A stretch of 64,000 nt of DNA from Cognatiyoonia koreensis (GTDB lineage: Bacteria > Pseudomonadota > Alphaproteobacteria > Rhodobacterales > Rhodobacteraceae). Below, in pieces: positions 1-8,331 of the stretch. Position 1 is the stretch's first letter, and each line of letters begins with the position of its first letter. The position numbers and the translations under genes were made by a program. Location of the stretch: assembly GCF_900109295.1 (NCBI RefSeq), contig NZ_FOIZ01000002.1:868001-932000 (forward strand), written 5' to 3'. A model generated the notes under the pieces. The model searched no databases. It was not told the DNA's origin and worked only from the letters and a program-made list of their open reading frames with translations.

Positions 1-922
1 AACTGGGCAACACGAGCATGTCGGTTTCGGACAGGATATCGGCGACCGCATCCTGAGACTGATATCCCATGAAACGGACCGATTGCCCCAATGTCAGAGC
101 CTGTTTCTCGAGATCATTTCGGGCCGGACCATCCCCAACAACCACAAGTTCAAGCTCCGGATGAATTTTGTGGAGACGTGTAACCGCGTCGAGAAGTAGT
201 GGCACGCCCTTGACCCCATCAAGCCTGCCGACAAACAAGAGGCGCTTGCCGTAGCTGCGCTCAACAGGCACGTCGTATTTTGATGGGTCGATTCCACAAT
301 GCACGATCTTGAGCTTGTCCCAATGCGCTACATCGGAAAACAGCATGCCCTGAGACCGGCAAAAGTGACTGATACATGCGACGAAGCTCGCACGGGCGAT
401 CTTTTCGTCGATCCGCCAGTGCAAGGGTTCAAAGAAAATACCCGGCCCGTGCATGGTGACGCTGTATGGGATTCCACTGATCTGTGCGGACAACATGGCG
501 ACGGTGCAGCTGCTGTCGGCGAAATGGTTGTGCAAATGCTGCACGCCGGATGCGCGCAGGTGCTGCGCAAGCACACCGGCTTCGAGAAAGTAAAAGAATT
601 GCCAAAGCCCTGCTTTGATCCCCGCCGGTTTGGTGCGCCATGCCAATGCCAACGCCCCTACCCACCGTTTTGGGTTTCTGACTAGCGCCGCGGCATGGGC
701 GCGGATGAGAGTTAGGGGATTCTTGCAGGCATTCATCACCTGAAATGTCGCTGCAAATTCGGCCTGCTGTTCGGGGCCGACATGATGGGCCGCTTCGGTC
801 GCGCGAATCGTATTTGTCATCACGTCATGCCCATGGGCACGCAGCGCTGCGACTTCGCGCTGGATAAAAGTATCTGTTGCGCGGGGATACTGGCCGGTCA
901 GATAGGCGATGGGTCCGGTCAT
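1..922 (-). CDS. Glycosyltransferase family 4 protein (partial, 3' end outside window)
   Basis: The frame opens with ATG at 922 and reads leftward without a stop to base 1, so the C-terminus is missing. The product starts MTGPIAYLTGQYPRATDTF, typical of GT-B glycosyltransferases of exopolysaccharide/colanic-acid clusters. Near residue 150 is SVTMHGPGIFFEP, around residue 225 RLLFVGRLDGVKGV (donor-binding Rossmann domain) and then VVVGDGPARNDLE. It probably transfers a nucleotide-activated sugar to a lipid-linked glycan at the inner face of the membrane. Its ATG overlaps the TGA of the upstream epimerase gene (ATGA), so the two are translationally coupled in one minus-strand operon. Sugar and acceptor are unknown. 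Confidence 0.85.
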   Translation of the reverse strand, partial: MTGPIAYLTGQYPRATDTFIQREVAALRAHGHDVMTNTIRATEAAHHVGPEQQAEFAATFQVMNACKNPLTLIRAHAAALVRNPKRWVGALALAWRTKPAGIKAGLWQFFYFLEAGVLAQHLRASGVQHLHNHFADSSCTVAMLSAQISGIPYSVTMHGPGIFFEPLHWRIDEKIARASFVACISHFCRSQGMLFSDVAHWDKLKIVHCGIDPSKYDVPVERSYGKRLLFVGRLDGVKGVPLLLDAVTRLHKIHPELELVVVGDGPARNDLEKQALTLGQSVRFMGYQSQDAVADILSETDMLVLPS

Positions 923-1845
923 TGGCTATCCTGTTCGGCCTGTTTTGCACGGGCGATCTGGTCTTTGAAGGGTACTTGTGTCGTTTGTTCTAGCAGCCGC
1001 GCAGCATGTGTCGTGTCATAAACAAGCGGTCGGAACCGTGCCTGCCAGGCCGGTCCGCGCCCTGTGATGGAACCCAAGAGATGCACAAGCTTGGCTGGCA
1101 CTGGCACGATCTTGAGCCCAAGGGCTGCAATCCAGTCCGCGCATGTTGGCGGGTTTGATTCGATCAGGTTGACGGTCGCTGCGCCATTGGCACTTATTGC
1201 GGCGCGTAGAATTGCTTGCGCCGCGCGATCCACCGAAATAGCGGGCATCTTGGTACGTGGGCCGGGGCAGAACACGCGTCCGGACCTTGCAAAGCCAAGT
1301 TGCGCCGACCAGAGCCTATGTGGGCCGAATATTGCGCCAGGACGGATGATTTGGTACGGTCCATCGTACTGCGCGATCAGACGCTCTTGCGCTGCTTTCG
1401 CTGCTGCATAGACGTCGCGCTGGCTCGCATCCGTCACCATAGGCGAGTCCTCGGTCAGAACCTCGTGATCGGTCATTCTGGCCACGTCATAGACCGACAG
1501 CGAACTGATCAGAACGAGACGAGGCTTGGAGGTCATATTCGTCATCGCTGCCAGCAAGTTTTCCGTCGCTTTGAGCGTATCGCGCGCATGTGCTTCTGCG
1601 GTTCCTGAAAAACTGGCGGCTGCGTGGATAACGACATCGATCCCTTCAAGCGCACTTTGGAGGTGTTCCACGGCATCAGGCGCGCCTAGATCGAATTTGG
1701 CAGTTTGGACGTGGCTATCCTGTTGGGCCACACTTGAACCAGTGGACCGCGTCAGGGCAACAATCCCGTGCCCCTCTGCTTTTGCCGCCTGCAAAAGAGC
1801 TTGTCCAAGAAAACCCGATGCGCCGGTGATCATGATCCGCGTCAT
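919..1845 (-). CDS. NAD(P)-dependent epimerase/dehydratase (extended SDR)
   Basis: The protein (about 308 aa) starts MTRIMITGASGFLGQALL, which holds the GxxGxxG dinucleotide-binding loop of extended short-chain dehydrogenases. LISSLSVYD and a YAAAKAAQE motif (YxxxK) supply the catalytic Ser/Tyr/Lys. Family members epimerise, dehydrate or reduce nucleotide sugars. I placed the start at 1845 because its ATG overlaps the stop of the upstream oxidoreductase gene as ATGA; an ATG 18 bases upstream is also in frame. It lies between a Gfo/Idh/MocA oxidoreductase and a GT4 gene, so it probably makes or modifies a sugar for the same polysaccharide. The exact reaction cannot be read from the sequence. 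Confidence 0.82.
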   Translation of the reverse strand: MTRIMITGASGFLGQALLQAAKAEGHGIVALTRSTGSSVAQQDSHVQTAKFDLGAPDAVEHLQSALEGIDVVIHAAASFSGTAEAHARDTLKATENLLAAMTNMTSKPRLVLISSLSVYDVARMTDHEVLTEDSPMVTDASQRDVYAAAKAAQERLIAQYDGPYQIIRPGAIFGPHRLWSAQLGFARSGRVFCPGPRTKMPAISVDRAAQAILRAAISANGAATVNLIESNPPTCADWIAALGLKIVPVPAKLVHLLGSITGRGPAWQARFRPLVYDTTHAARLLEQTTQVPFKDQIARAKQAEQDSQ

Positions 1846-2990
1846 TTTAGCGCCTTTGCCCATGGCATAGGTGGGACAGAAGCGAAATCCGTGGTCATAA
1901 TTTGCGCACCCTTTGTTTTGCCGGAATTTTGAATCGCCAGTGTGACTTCGGTCAGGTGGAGTGCAAAATCGGCCCCCATCCGGCTAGGGCGACCACTGGC
2001 AATTGCTTCGAGCACTTCTGCGGGGCCGAGGGCGAAATTCATTGACGCGGCACCGGTGCGTTTCACCTTGGGATGGGTCGGCTGGCGCAGCTTCAGCCGC
2101 TTCGTAAGCGGCCATTCAATCAGGCGCCTGCGGATTTTCTTGCGTACGCGTTTGCGCACCGTTGCGCTGTTGTCCCAGCATTCGTGCACTTCCAGCGTGC
2201 CATCAGTGCCAAATACGCGCATTCCATGATCATGTTTAGCAAGAATCGAACACGTAAGCCGTGCAACGACATTGTTATCAAAATAAAGCACTGCGACAGA
2301 GAAATCAGGAGCGCCGTTTGCCCCGTTCAGTTTCGTCGTGTCCAGTTCGGCAGAGCCAGCGACGACGTGTCTAACCGGCCCAAAACACATCATCAGCCAG
2401 GTCAGATAGTACCCAGCATGTTCAAGCGTGCAGCCAACCTCGAATTCGTCCATGGCAGGCCAAGGGGCCCCCGACGCACTGATCCAGCCTTCGTAGGGAG
2501 CTTGACTGATATAGCCGTCATCCAGTTCGGCATAAACTAGTTGCGGTGTCCCGATCTGGCCATCCCTCAGGGCCGCCCAAAGCGTCTGTGCTGTCTCGCT
2601 CAGATAGCTGCAGGGCGCGGAAGCCAAGCGGACGCCCTTGGTCTTTGACAGGTCATGCAGATTACGGGCATCGTTCAGCGTCATCGCCAATGGCTTTTCA
2701 CTGTAAACGTTCCGGCCAGCTTCAATGCAGGCCCGCGACACATCATAGTGCGCCGACGGATTGGTCAGGTTCAAGATCAGATCTTGATCGGTGCAACGAT
2801 CTAGCAGATCGTCAAGGCCTGTGGCTGCGGACACGTTCCAGTGCTTAGTGAAAGCCCGGAGCCGGTCAGCATCGATGTCCCAGACAGTCTTAATCTTGAT
2901 ATCGGGGTAAACCGCCAAAGAAGTCATGTAGAGGTCGGCAACAAAGCCGGTACCGATGATCGCTACGTATTTTACTGATCTATCGGCCAC
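1842..2990 (-). CDS. Gfo/Idh/MocA family oxidoreductase
   Basis: A 382-aa protein beginning with a Rossmann fold (YVAIIGTGFVADLYM, residues 8-22, then VWDIDADR). The EKPLA motif near residue 98 marks the NAD(P)-binding domain of this family, and an alpha/beta C-terminal domain carries substrate. Members oxidise or reduce hydroxyl groups of sugars, often as nucleotide-sugar 3-dehydrogenases in surface glycan clusters. The 3' end overlaps the next gene by four bases, and its start overlaps the end of the upstream GT2 gene by 11 bases, so the four minus-strand genes form one operon. The substrate is unknown. Confidence 0.85.
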   Translation of the reverse strand: MADRSVKYVAIIGTGFVADLYMTSLAVYPDIKIKTVWDIDADRLRAFTKHWNVSAATGLDDLLDRCTDQDLILNLTNPSAHYDVSRACIEAGRNVYSEKPLAMTLNDARNLHDLSKTKGVRLASAPCSYLSETAQTLWAALRDGQIGTPQLVYAELDDGYISQAPYEGWISASGAPWPAMDEFEVGCTLEHAGYYLTWLMMCFGPVRHVVAGSAELDTTKLNGANGAPDFSVAVLYFDNNVVARLTCSILAKHDHGMRVFGTDGTLEVHECWDNSATVRKRVRKKIRRRLIEWPLTKRLKLRQPTHPKVKRTGAASMNFALGPAEVLEAIASGRPSRMGADFALHLTEVTLAIQNSGKTKGAQIMTTDFASVPPMPWAKALK

Positions 2991-3813
2991 GTACCCAGTC
3001 CTTGGTTGGACGTTTCGTTTTTACTGCCAGAGCGACAGCGGCGTAAACTGAAAAAGCCAGCGGTGTGCCGAGGGCAAGCTTTGCGATCTGTGGTTTGGTC
3101 AGTTGTTGTGCACCTTCGTTGTCGACGAGATCAGGATACAATGCTCGAACCTCTGCAACGCCTGCGTCCTGCCGCCGACGGACTTTCACAAGCCCCGCGA
3201 ACCCCTCAATCATGGGCCAGTGAAAACGCGCGGGCACTTCGACACGCTCGGACGGGGCAAAGCAGAGCCGCACGAACGTGTCATCCGATATGATGTCGGG
3301 AAAGGCACCCCAGCGTGCGCGTCCGGCTGCATTCGTGGCGAAAAGTCCGGCACCGACGGCACCGCTTTGATAAAAGGGAAGGCGCTGCCAAAGGCGTCCG
3401 TAAGCCCGTGTGACCCAGCTTTGCGCAGGCGCAATGGTCAAACGCCCAGTCGCGTAGCAGGGTTCATCGGTTTGAAGAGCGGCGATCAGTTGCCCAATCA
3501 GATCGGGTTCACATATCACGTCCGCGTCAAGATAGATCCGGATCCCCGGTTCAAGCTTTGCTTCAGCGCTGTTCAGTGCCCCAATCTTGCCCGGTGCCTT
3601 CAGATCCAGAACCAGCAGTTCCGCCTGACGGGCCATGAATGCTTCTGTTCTGGCGCGCGCGATCTGGATAGTGTCGTCTGTGCAGGCATTGGCCGCCACA
3701 ATGACCCGCATTTTCCCGGCAGACCCATCTTGTTGCAAAAGAGCGCACAAGCATGCGTCAATGTAGTCAGCCTCGTCGTGGGCGGGGATGATGATCGTAC
3801 TGCTAGGCTGCAT
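2980..3813 (-). CDS. Glycosyltransferase family 2 protein
   Basis: This 277-aa protein starts MQPSSTIIIPAHDEADYID, the usual GT-A entry strand, followed by VIVAANACTDDT and IYLDADVICEPDLIGQL, where DAD supplies the metal-binding Asp residues. GT2 enzymes move a sugar from a nucleotide donor. The first gene of the minus-strand polysaccharide operon, it is divergent from the GT2-GtrA gene. I prefer the ATG at 3813 because the alternative (GTG at 3855) adds 14 residues that do not look like family sequence. Neither start has a strong ribosome-binding site. Confidence 0.82.
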   Translation of the reverse strand: MQPSSTIIIPAHDEADYIDACLCALLQQDGSAGKMRVIVAANACTDDTIQIARARTEAFMARQAELLVLDLKAPGKIGALNSAEAKLEPGIRIYLDADVICEPDLIGQLIAALQTDEPCYATGRLTIAPAQSWVTRAYGRLWQRLPFYQSGAVGAGLFATNAAGRARWGAFPDIISDDTFVRLCFAPSERVEVPARFHWPMIEGFAGLVKVRRRQDAGVAEVRALYPDLVDNEGAQQLTKPQIAKLALGTPLAFSVYAAVALAVKTKRPTKDWVRGR

Positions 3814-3911
3814 CTTACTAAGTGGGTGATCCCCGTATTTGCCGCTGTCTAGCACAACCGCCGCAGCCCGTCCAAAGCGATTCCGGAATTATTGACTTCC
3901 GAACTCCGCGA

Positions 3912-3962
3912 AAGCGATGACGGCCATCGCTTGTTGACCTATCCGGCAAGAAACGATCTTAT
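3912..3962 (+). promoter_or_regulatory. Predicted promoter with adjacent 8-bp inverted repeat
   Basis: Within the divergent 220-base gap between the two glycosyltransferase operons, AAGCGATG (3912-3919) and CATCGCTT (3925-3932) form a perfect inverted repeat with a 5-base spacer. It is followed at once by TTGACC (3934-3939), a 17-base spacer and TCTTAT (3957-3962), a plausible sigma-70 promoter for the rightward operon. The repeat could be an operator shared by both operons. No regulator is linked to it here. Confidence 0.4.
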
Positions 3963-4035
3963 CAGGCGGCAATTTGCGAAGTAATTCTTCATTTCTTGAT
4001 CGTGTTACCGGTGTCTTGCGCCATTCGCGCGTGAG

Positions 4036-5196
4036 ATGTCTAGTTTGAGGCTTAGTATGGTTTTTGGTGCGCCACCACCCGTTGGGTCTGACCTCCCACT
4101 GGGGACCGGCATCAGTATTATCGTCCCCACCTATCAGGAAGTGGACAATATCCCTCATTTGCTGAAACGGCTGGAGGTATTTCGAGCTCAGTATGACGCT
4201 CCGGTGGAAGTGCTATTCATGGATGATGACAGCCAAGATGGTAGCGTAGAAGCCGTCGCGGCGGCCGGGCATGATTGGGCCCGTATCATCACGCGCACTG
4301 AGAACCGCGGGCTTAGTCAGGCTGTTATTGAAGGGTTCACGCAAGCTAAGTACCCGGTTCTCGCCTGCATGGATTGCGATCTATCTCATCCGCCGGAGGC
4401 ATTGCCTCAGATGGTTCTGGGTTTGCGGGCCGGTCAGCAAATGGTGATCGGATCGCGCTATGTTCCGGGCGGATCAACGGACGACGATTGGGGTATCGGC
4501 CGTTGGCTGAACTCCCTGGTCGCCACGCTGCTGGCCCGGCCCCTGACAAAAGTACGCGACCCTATGTCCGGTTTTTTTGTCCTGCGCAAATCAGATTTTG
4601 AGGCCGCTGATTGGCTCAGCCCTGTCGGGTACAAGATCGCGCTTGAGCTTATTGTGAAGTGCGGTCTTGAGAATGTCGGCGAGGTCCCCATCCACTTTAC
4701 TGACCGGGTCCATGGAGAATCCAAGCTCACGTTCAAAGAGCAGCTGAAATACATTCAGCATTTGCGGCGGCTTTACCTCTATAAATTCTCCAACATGATG
4801 TATCTTGCACAGTTCCTCGTCGTCGGGATGTCGGGAGTTGTGGTAAATCTCAGTGTGCTCAGCGTGTTGAGCGTGATGGGTCTTCCTGATTGGATTTGTC
4901 TTGCGGGCGGGATTGCAGTCAGCATCGTGACGAATTTCTTGCTGAACAGAAGATTCACGTTTTCCTATGCGCGCGATGGCGCGATCCTGCGCCAGTTCGT
5001 CAGCTTTGTCGGAGCATGCGCATTCGGCATGGTGGTCAACTACGTCGTTGCCTTAACCGTGCGGAACAACTTGGGTGACGATGGCACATTTACTTTGCAA
5101 CTGGCTGCCCTAGCAGGAATTGCGGCCGGAATGGCGTTCAATTTCCTTGGCAGCCGCTATCTGGTCTTCCGAAAGCGGTTTGTGAAAAAGCCATGA
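4036..5196 (+). CDS. GT2 polyprenyl-phosphate glycosyltransferase with C-terminal GtrA domain
   Basis: A two-domain protein of 386 aa. Residues 25-250 are a DPM1-like GT2 domain: ISIIVPTYQEVDNIP, LFMDDDSQDGS and CMDCDLSHPPEALP, with the DxD-type Asp residues in place. Residues 255-380 are hydrophobic with about four membrane spans and end in RYLVFRKRF, as in GtrA flippase-like proteins. Such fusions load a sugar onto polyprenyl phosphate and move it across the membrane. The next gene is a GT-C-type transferase that would use this lipid-linked sugar, and the two overlap as ATGA. An ATG at 4057 with a GAGG ahead of it is an alternative start. Confidence 0.85.
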   Translation: MSSLRLSMVFGAPPPVGSDLPLGTGISIIVPTYQEVDNIPHLLKRLEVFRAQYDAPVEVLFMDDDSQDGSVEAVAAAGHDWARIITRTENRGLSQAVIEGFTQAKYPVLACMDCDLSHPPEALPQMVLGLRAGQQMVIGSRYVPGGSTDDDWGIGRWLNSLVATLLARPLTKVRDPMSGFFVLRKSDFEAADWLSPVGYKIALELIVKCGLENVGEVPIHFTDRVHGESKLTFKEQLKYIQHLRRLYLYKFSNMMYLAQFLVVGMSGVVVNLSVLSVLSVMGLPDWICLAGGIAVSIVTNFLLNRRFTFSYARDGAILRQFVSFVGACAFGMVVNYVVALTVRNNLGDDGTFTLQLAALAGIAAGMAFNFLGSRYLVFRKRFVKKP

Positions 5197-6743
5197 CGTT
5201 TATTCGCACCCATGTCGTTTGGCTATGGCCGGTCGGATTGGCCGTTCTGGTGTTGCTGACCCAAAGCGGTGCTTTGGTGCGTGAGGTTATCGATTGGGAC
5301 GAGTCTACATTTATGTTGCTGGCGTCTGATCTGCGGGACGGGACACTTCCTTATGTCGAGCGTTTCGACAACAAGCCACCAATGCTCTTTTTTATCTTCG
5401 CTGGCTGGATGTCGTTATTTGGTGAATCTGTCCAGTCGGCGCGGTTCTTGGGTGACTTTTCCATGTGGATTGTTGCTGTGACGATTTTTTTCATTTCGCG
5501 AAGGTATGTCGATGACCTTGCCGCCGTGTCTGCGTCAGCTCTGTACGTCGCCATCCATGCGGTCGAGCCGGGCCTTCATACTTCTGCGGCGCTCCCGGCC
5601 ATGGCGGCGGTGATGGTAGCCCTCTTGCTTTTGTTGGTCTATCCGAGGAAGTCCCCTGCAGTTTTTTGTGCGGGTATCCTTGTTGGGATCGCCGTCTTGA
5701 CCCGGAGCAATCTGGCCTACATGGCGGTAGCCAGTGGTTTGTTGATTGCAGTGCTGGGCCTGATCTGGCCGGGTCGATTTGGTTTTGTCAGGATGTCACC
5801 CTTTGCTTACGGGGCAGGGGGTATGGTTCCTTTAGCGATAATTCTTGGCATCTTCGCCAACGGGAACGCGTTACACGAACTGTGGCTTGCAAGCGTTGAG
5901 GTCGCGATCAGTTATTCAAAAGAATGGAAATGGGGCCCGATCATTGCCGGCGTTAGTCATGTGCGAGTATGGATCCGCACAATGTCTGAAGCACCGTATT
6001 TGTATGTTCCGTTTACCATACTCACTGTGCTTGGAATTGTGGCTTCACTTTGGCCTCAGTCGGCAGATAAGATAAAAAAGCCTCTTCGCCTCCGACAGGT
6101 CCGCATGGAGTGGGCATTGATATGGGTTTTTTTGATCTCGATCCAGTGGTCGATTCTAAATAGCGGCTCGCTGTACGGACACTATTGGCTTCAGTTCTTT
6201 CCGCTGACTTGCCTTTTCGTAGCCGTGTTAATCGGTCGATTGCAAAGATGGATGATCTGGCGCGGTTTGGCCCTAGTTATTGTTTTAATTCCGGTTATGG
6301 CTGCGATGGTGCGAGTGGTGCCGACCAGTTTGCAGGTATTGACGAAGCATGGCTATGCTACGGAGCAATATGATATCTTGGCAGCGTCGATTGTGCTGGA
6401 CGATATGATGGCACCAGATGACAGAGTCTGGGCGTTGTCCAATCACTTGATCTTGCACTATCTTAATCTTCCTACAGTATCGCGTGTGGTAGCTCATCCG
6501 AGCAACATCGTCAGAGAATCGATTACGACGCCGTTGGAAGAAGCTGGATATATCGAGCCCGACGAACTCAGACGCGTGATGGAAAGTTTGCCAGAGTTTA
6601 TCGTATCTGATGCTTCCGAGGATTTGTTTTACTTCAAGGATCGCAGTCTGATCCCGAACTACCTAGAAGAAAATTACGACCTCGTTCATGCAACCCCGAT
6701 CATCACAATATACCGTCTGAAAGAAGGCAGCGCTGCCAATTGA
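5193..6743 (+). CDS. GT39/ArnT-like membrane glycosyltransferase
   Basis: A 516-aa polytopic membrane protein with roughly ten hydrophobic segments. The first periplasmic loop reads DWDESTFMLLASDLRDG and YVERFDNKPPM, the acidic-residue signature of PMT/ArnT-type (GT-C) transferases that take sugar from a polyprenyl-phosphate carrier on the periplasmic side. The soluble C-terminus (residues 380-516) is short. It starts inside the stop of the GT2-GtrA gene, which should make its donor. The acceptor may be lipid A, a glycan or a protein; the sequence does not tell. Confidence 0.78.
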   Translation: MTFIRTHVVWLWPVGLAVLVLLTQSGALVREVIDWDESTFMLLASDLRDGTLPYVERFDNKPPMLFFIFAGWMSLFGESVQSARFLGDFSMWIVAVTIFFISRRYVDDLAAVSASALYVAIHAVEPGLHTSAALPAMAAVMVALLLLLVYPRKSPAVFCAGILVGIAVLTRSNLAYMAVASGLLIAVLGLIWPGRFGFVRMSPFAYGAGGMVPLAIILGIFANGNALHELWLASVEVAISYSKEWKWGPIIAGVSHVRVWIRTMSEAPYLYVPFTILTVLGIVASLWPQSADKIKKPLRLRQVRMEWALIWVFLISIQWSILNSGSLYGHYWLQFFPLTCLFVAVLIGRLQRWMIWRGLALVIVLIPVMAAMVRVVPTSLQVLTKHGYATEQYDILAASIVLDDMMAPDDRVWALSNHLILHYLNLPTVSRVVAHPSNIVRESITTPLEEAGYIEPDELRRVMESLPEFIVSDASEDLFYFKDRSLIPNYLEENYDLVHATPIITIYRLKEGSAAN

Positions 6744-6774
6744 TCGCTTCACTCCTCGATAAGGCGCATTTAAC

Positions 6775-7716
6775 GTGACCGAGATCTCTCAAGACCCAAT
6801 CATCATTTACGGCTCTGTGCGGTCTGGAACGACGATGTTCCGGCTGATGCTTGGGGCACATCCAGAACTTGTCGAGATAGGTGAAAACCAGTTCATAGTT
6901 GACGGTCTGATCGATCCGCATGCAGAAGACTTTCGATATAACACTCACTGGCTGCGCCACGAGCGGGTCTTTCGTATGCGAAATCTGACCTGTCCTGATG
7001 GATTGGACGGTCTTGCTTTGCGCGACCACATGATTGCCGCGATGAAGGATGGCCGGGATGGGCCGCCGGTCATTACGTTTCATGCCGATATCGACGTCCT
7101 CGATCGTCTGTTTCCGACGGCGCGTTACATACACATTTATCGCGATCCCCGCGACGTTGCCAATTCGGCAACTCGTTTCGGGTGGTCTGGAAATGTCTAC
7201 TACGGTGCTGACTTCTGGTTGGCCGCAGAGGAAAGCTGGGCGCGCAAGAAAAAGACACTGAACCCGCGCCGCTATGCTGAAGTGCGTTATGAAGACCTGG
7301 TCATGAACCCGTCATCCGAATTGTCCCGACTGTGCGATTTTCTTGGTATCGCGTTCACCGATGCTATGTTCGGCTACGCTGAAAAGAGCACCTATGATAA
7401 ACCCGATCCGAAACTGACCCAGCAATGGAAACGGAAACTGACGTCCCGCCAGACGGCCCTTGTCGAGCATCGATGCGGGCCGCTGATGGACGAACTTGGC
7501 TACGAACGTGCACACCGTGATCTCCAACCAATGGGCAGGCTTTCCAAACTGCACCTCGCCGTTGACAACAAGCTACGCAAAGTGAAGGCAGCCATCCGGT
7601 TTTTCGGTTTTCGCGACTACGGAATGGAAAAAATATTCCGTCTGCCCGGCTTGCAGGCCCGTCGTCAAGCAGTGTTGCTCCGCATGCAAGAGACGATGAA
7701 CCGGTCTCTCAAGTAA
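6775..7716 (+). CDS. PAPS-dependent sulfotransferase family protein
   Basis: This 313-aa protein begins at a GTG. IIYGSVRSGTTMFRLML (residues 9-25) is the 5'-phosphosulfate-binding loop, and YIHIYRDPRDVANSATRF (near residue 120) the 3'-phosphate-binding strand/helix of cytosolic-type sulfotransferases. The enzyme would move sulfate from PAPS to a hydroxyl or amine, here probably of the polysaccharide or lipid made by the neighbouring genes. It follows the GT39-like gene by 31 bases in the same direction and ends the operon. A free-standing role on a small molecule is possible. Confidence 0.82.
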   Translation: MTEISQDPIIIYGSVRSGTTMFRLMLGAHPELVEIGENQFIVDGLIDPHAEDFRYNTHWLRHERVFRMRNLTCPDGLDGLALRDHMIAAMKDGRDGPPVITFHADIDVLDRLFPTARYIHIYRDPRDVANSATRFGWSGNVYYGADFWLAAEESWARKKKTLNPRRYAEVRYEDLVMNPSSELSRLCDFLGIAFTDAMFGYAEKSTYDKPDPKLTQQWKRKLTSRQTALVEHRCGPLMDELGYERAHRDLQPMGRLSKLHLAVDNKLRKVKAAIRFFGFRDYGMEKIFRLPGLQARRQAVLLRMQETMNRSLK

Positions 7717-8253
7717 GTCATCGATGTGCAGCTTTAACCCTATATATCTTTAAACAAGATTTCATTGCTGAAAGCGGCGCTTTTAGTTGCCAGATTATCC
7801 GATCCTTGTTCGTTCGCGGCGTGATCGGGGCCTTTGCCTACATCCCACAATCTGAACATCTCGGCCTCTGCCGATACGGAGAGATTTTGGGAACGGGCAG
7901 ACCAGTAATACCGCCTTTGACAAGCTCGCGTGTTACCTGAACAGCAGTGACATCGCGTGTGAGATCACGGAGACGCAGGCCTGGGCGGACGTGGTGGGCC
8001 TTTTCAAGAGTTTAGGCCTTGGCGTTTGAAATCGTTTATCCGGCAGCCTCACTTGGAATTCGCAATCGAGCGCATTCTGGGATGTGCGTAGCCTTCCACA
8101 TGGGTTTCTCAAAAGTCGATAGCGTAAGAGTGAGTCGTGTTACATCTCATTCTCAGGTTCCAGAGGACAAGATCGATTTCGGCCACTGACCATGTTCACG
8201 CAGGCCTTCGGGTCCTATTTTGAAGGCCTTTGCGCAACTACTAAATTTTTAGT
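7717..8253 (+). other. Gene-free stretch with a possible coding relic
   Basis: No intact gene is visible over about 600 bases before the glycerol transporter operon. Roughly 7890-8029 reads on the plus strand in an uninterrupted frame that ends with ITETQAWADVVGLFKSLGLG and a TGA. It has codon use like a real C-terminus but no credible start. It may be the tail of a decayed gene. TTGACA at 8254-8259 could be a -35 box for the operon, but the -10 region behind it is weak. Confidence 0.3.
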
Positions 8254-8331
8254 TTGACAAGATGTGCAAACAGCCACCATGGTAAAGTGTCGGCGAAAAC
8301 CGGCTCAATAAATCTCAAGGGAGGAGAAAAG

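Noticed and set aside
3889..4158. Protein-coding gene of 89 aa on the minus strand
   Set aside because: It overlaps the start of the GT2-GtrA gene and the divergent promoter, and its product has no sensible composition or family.
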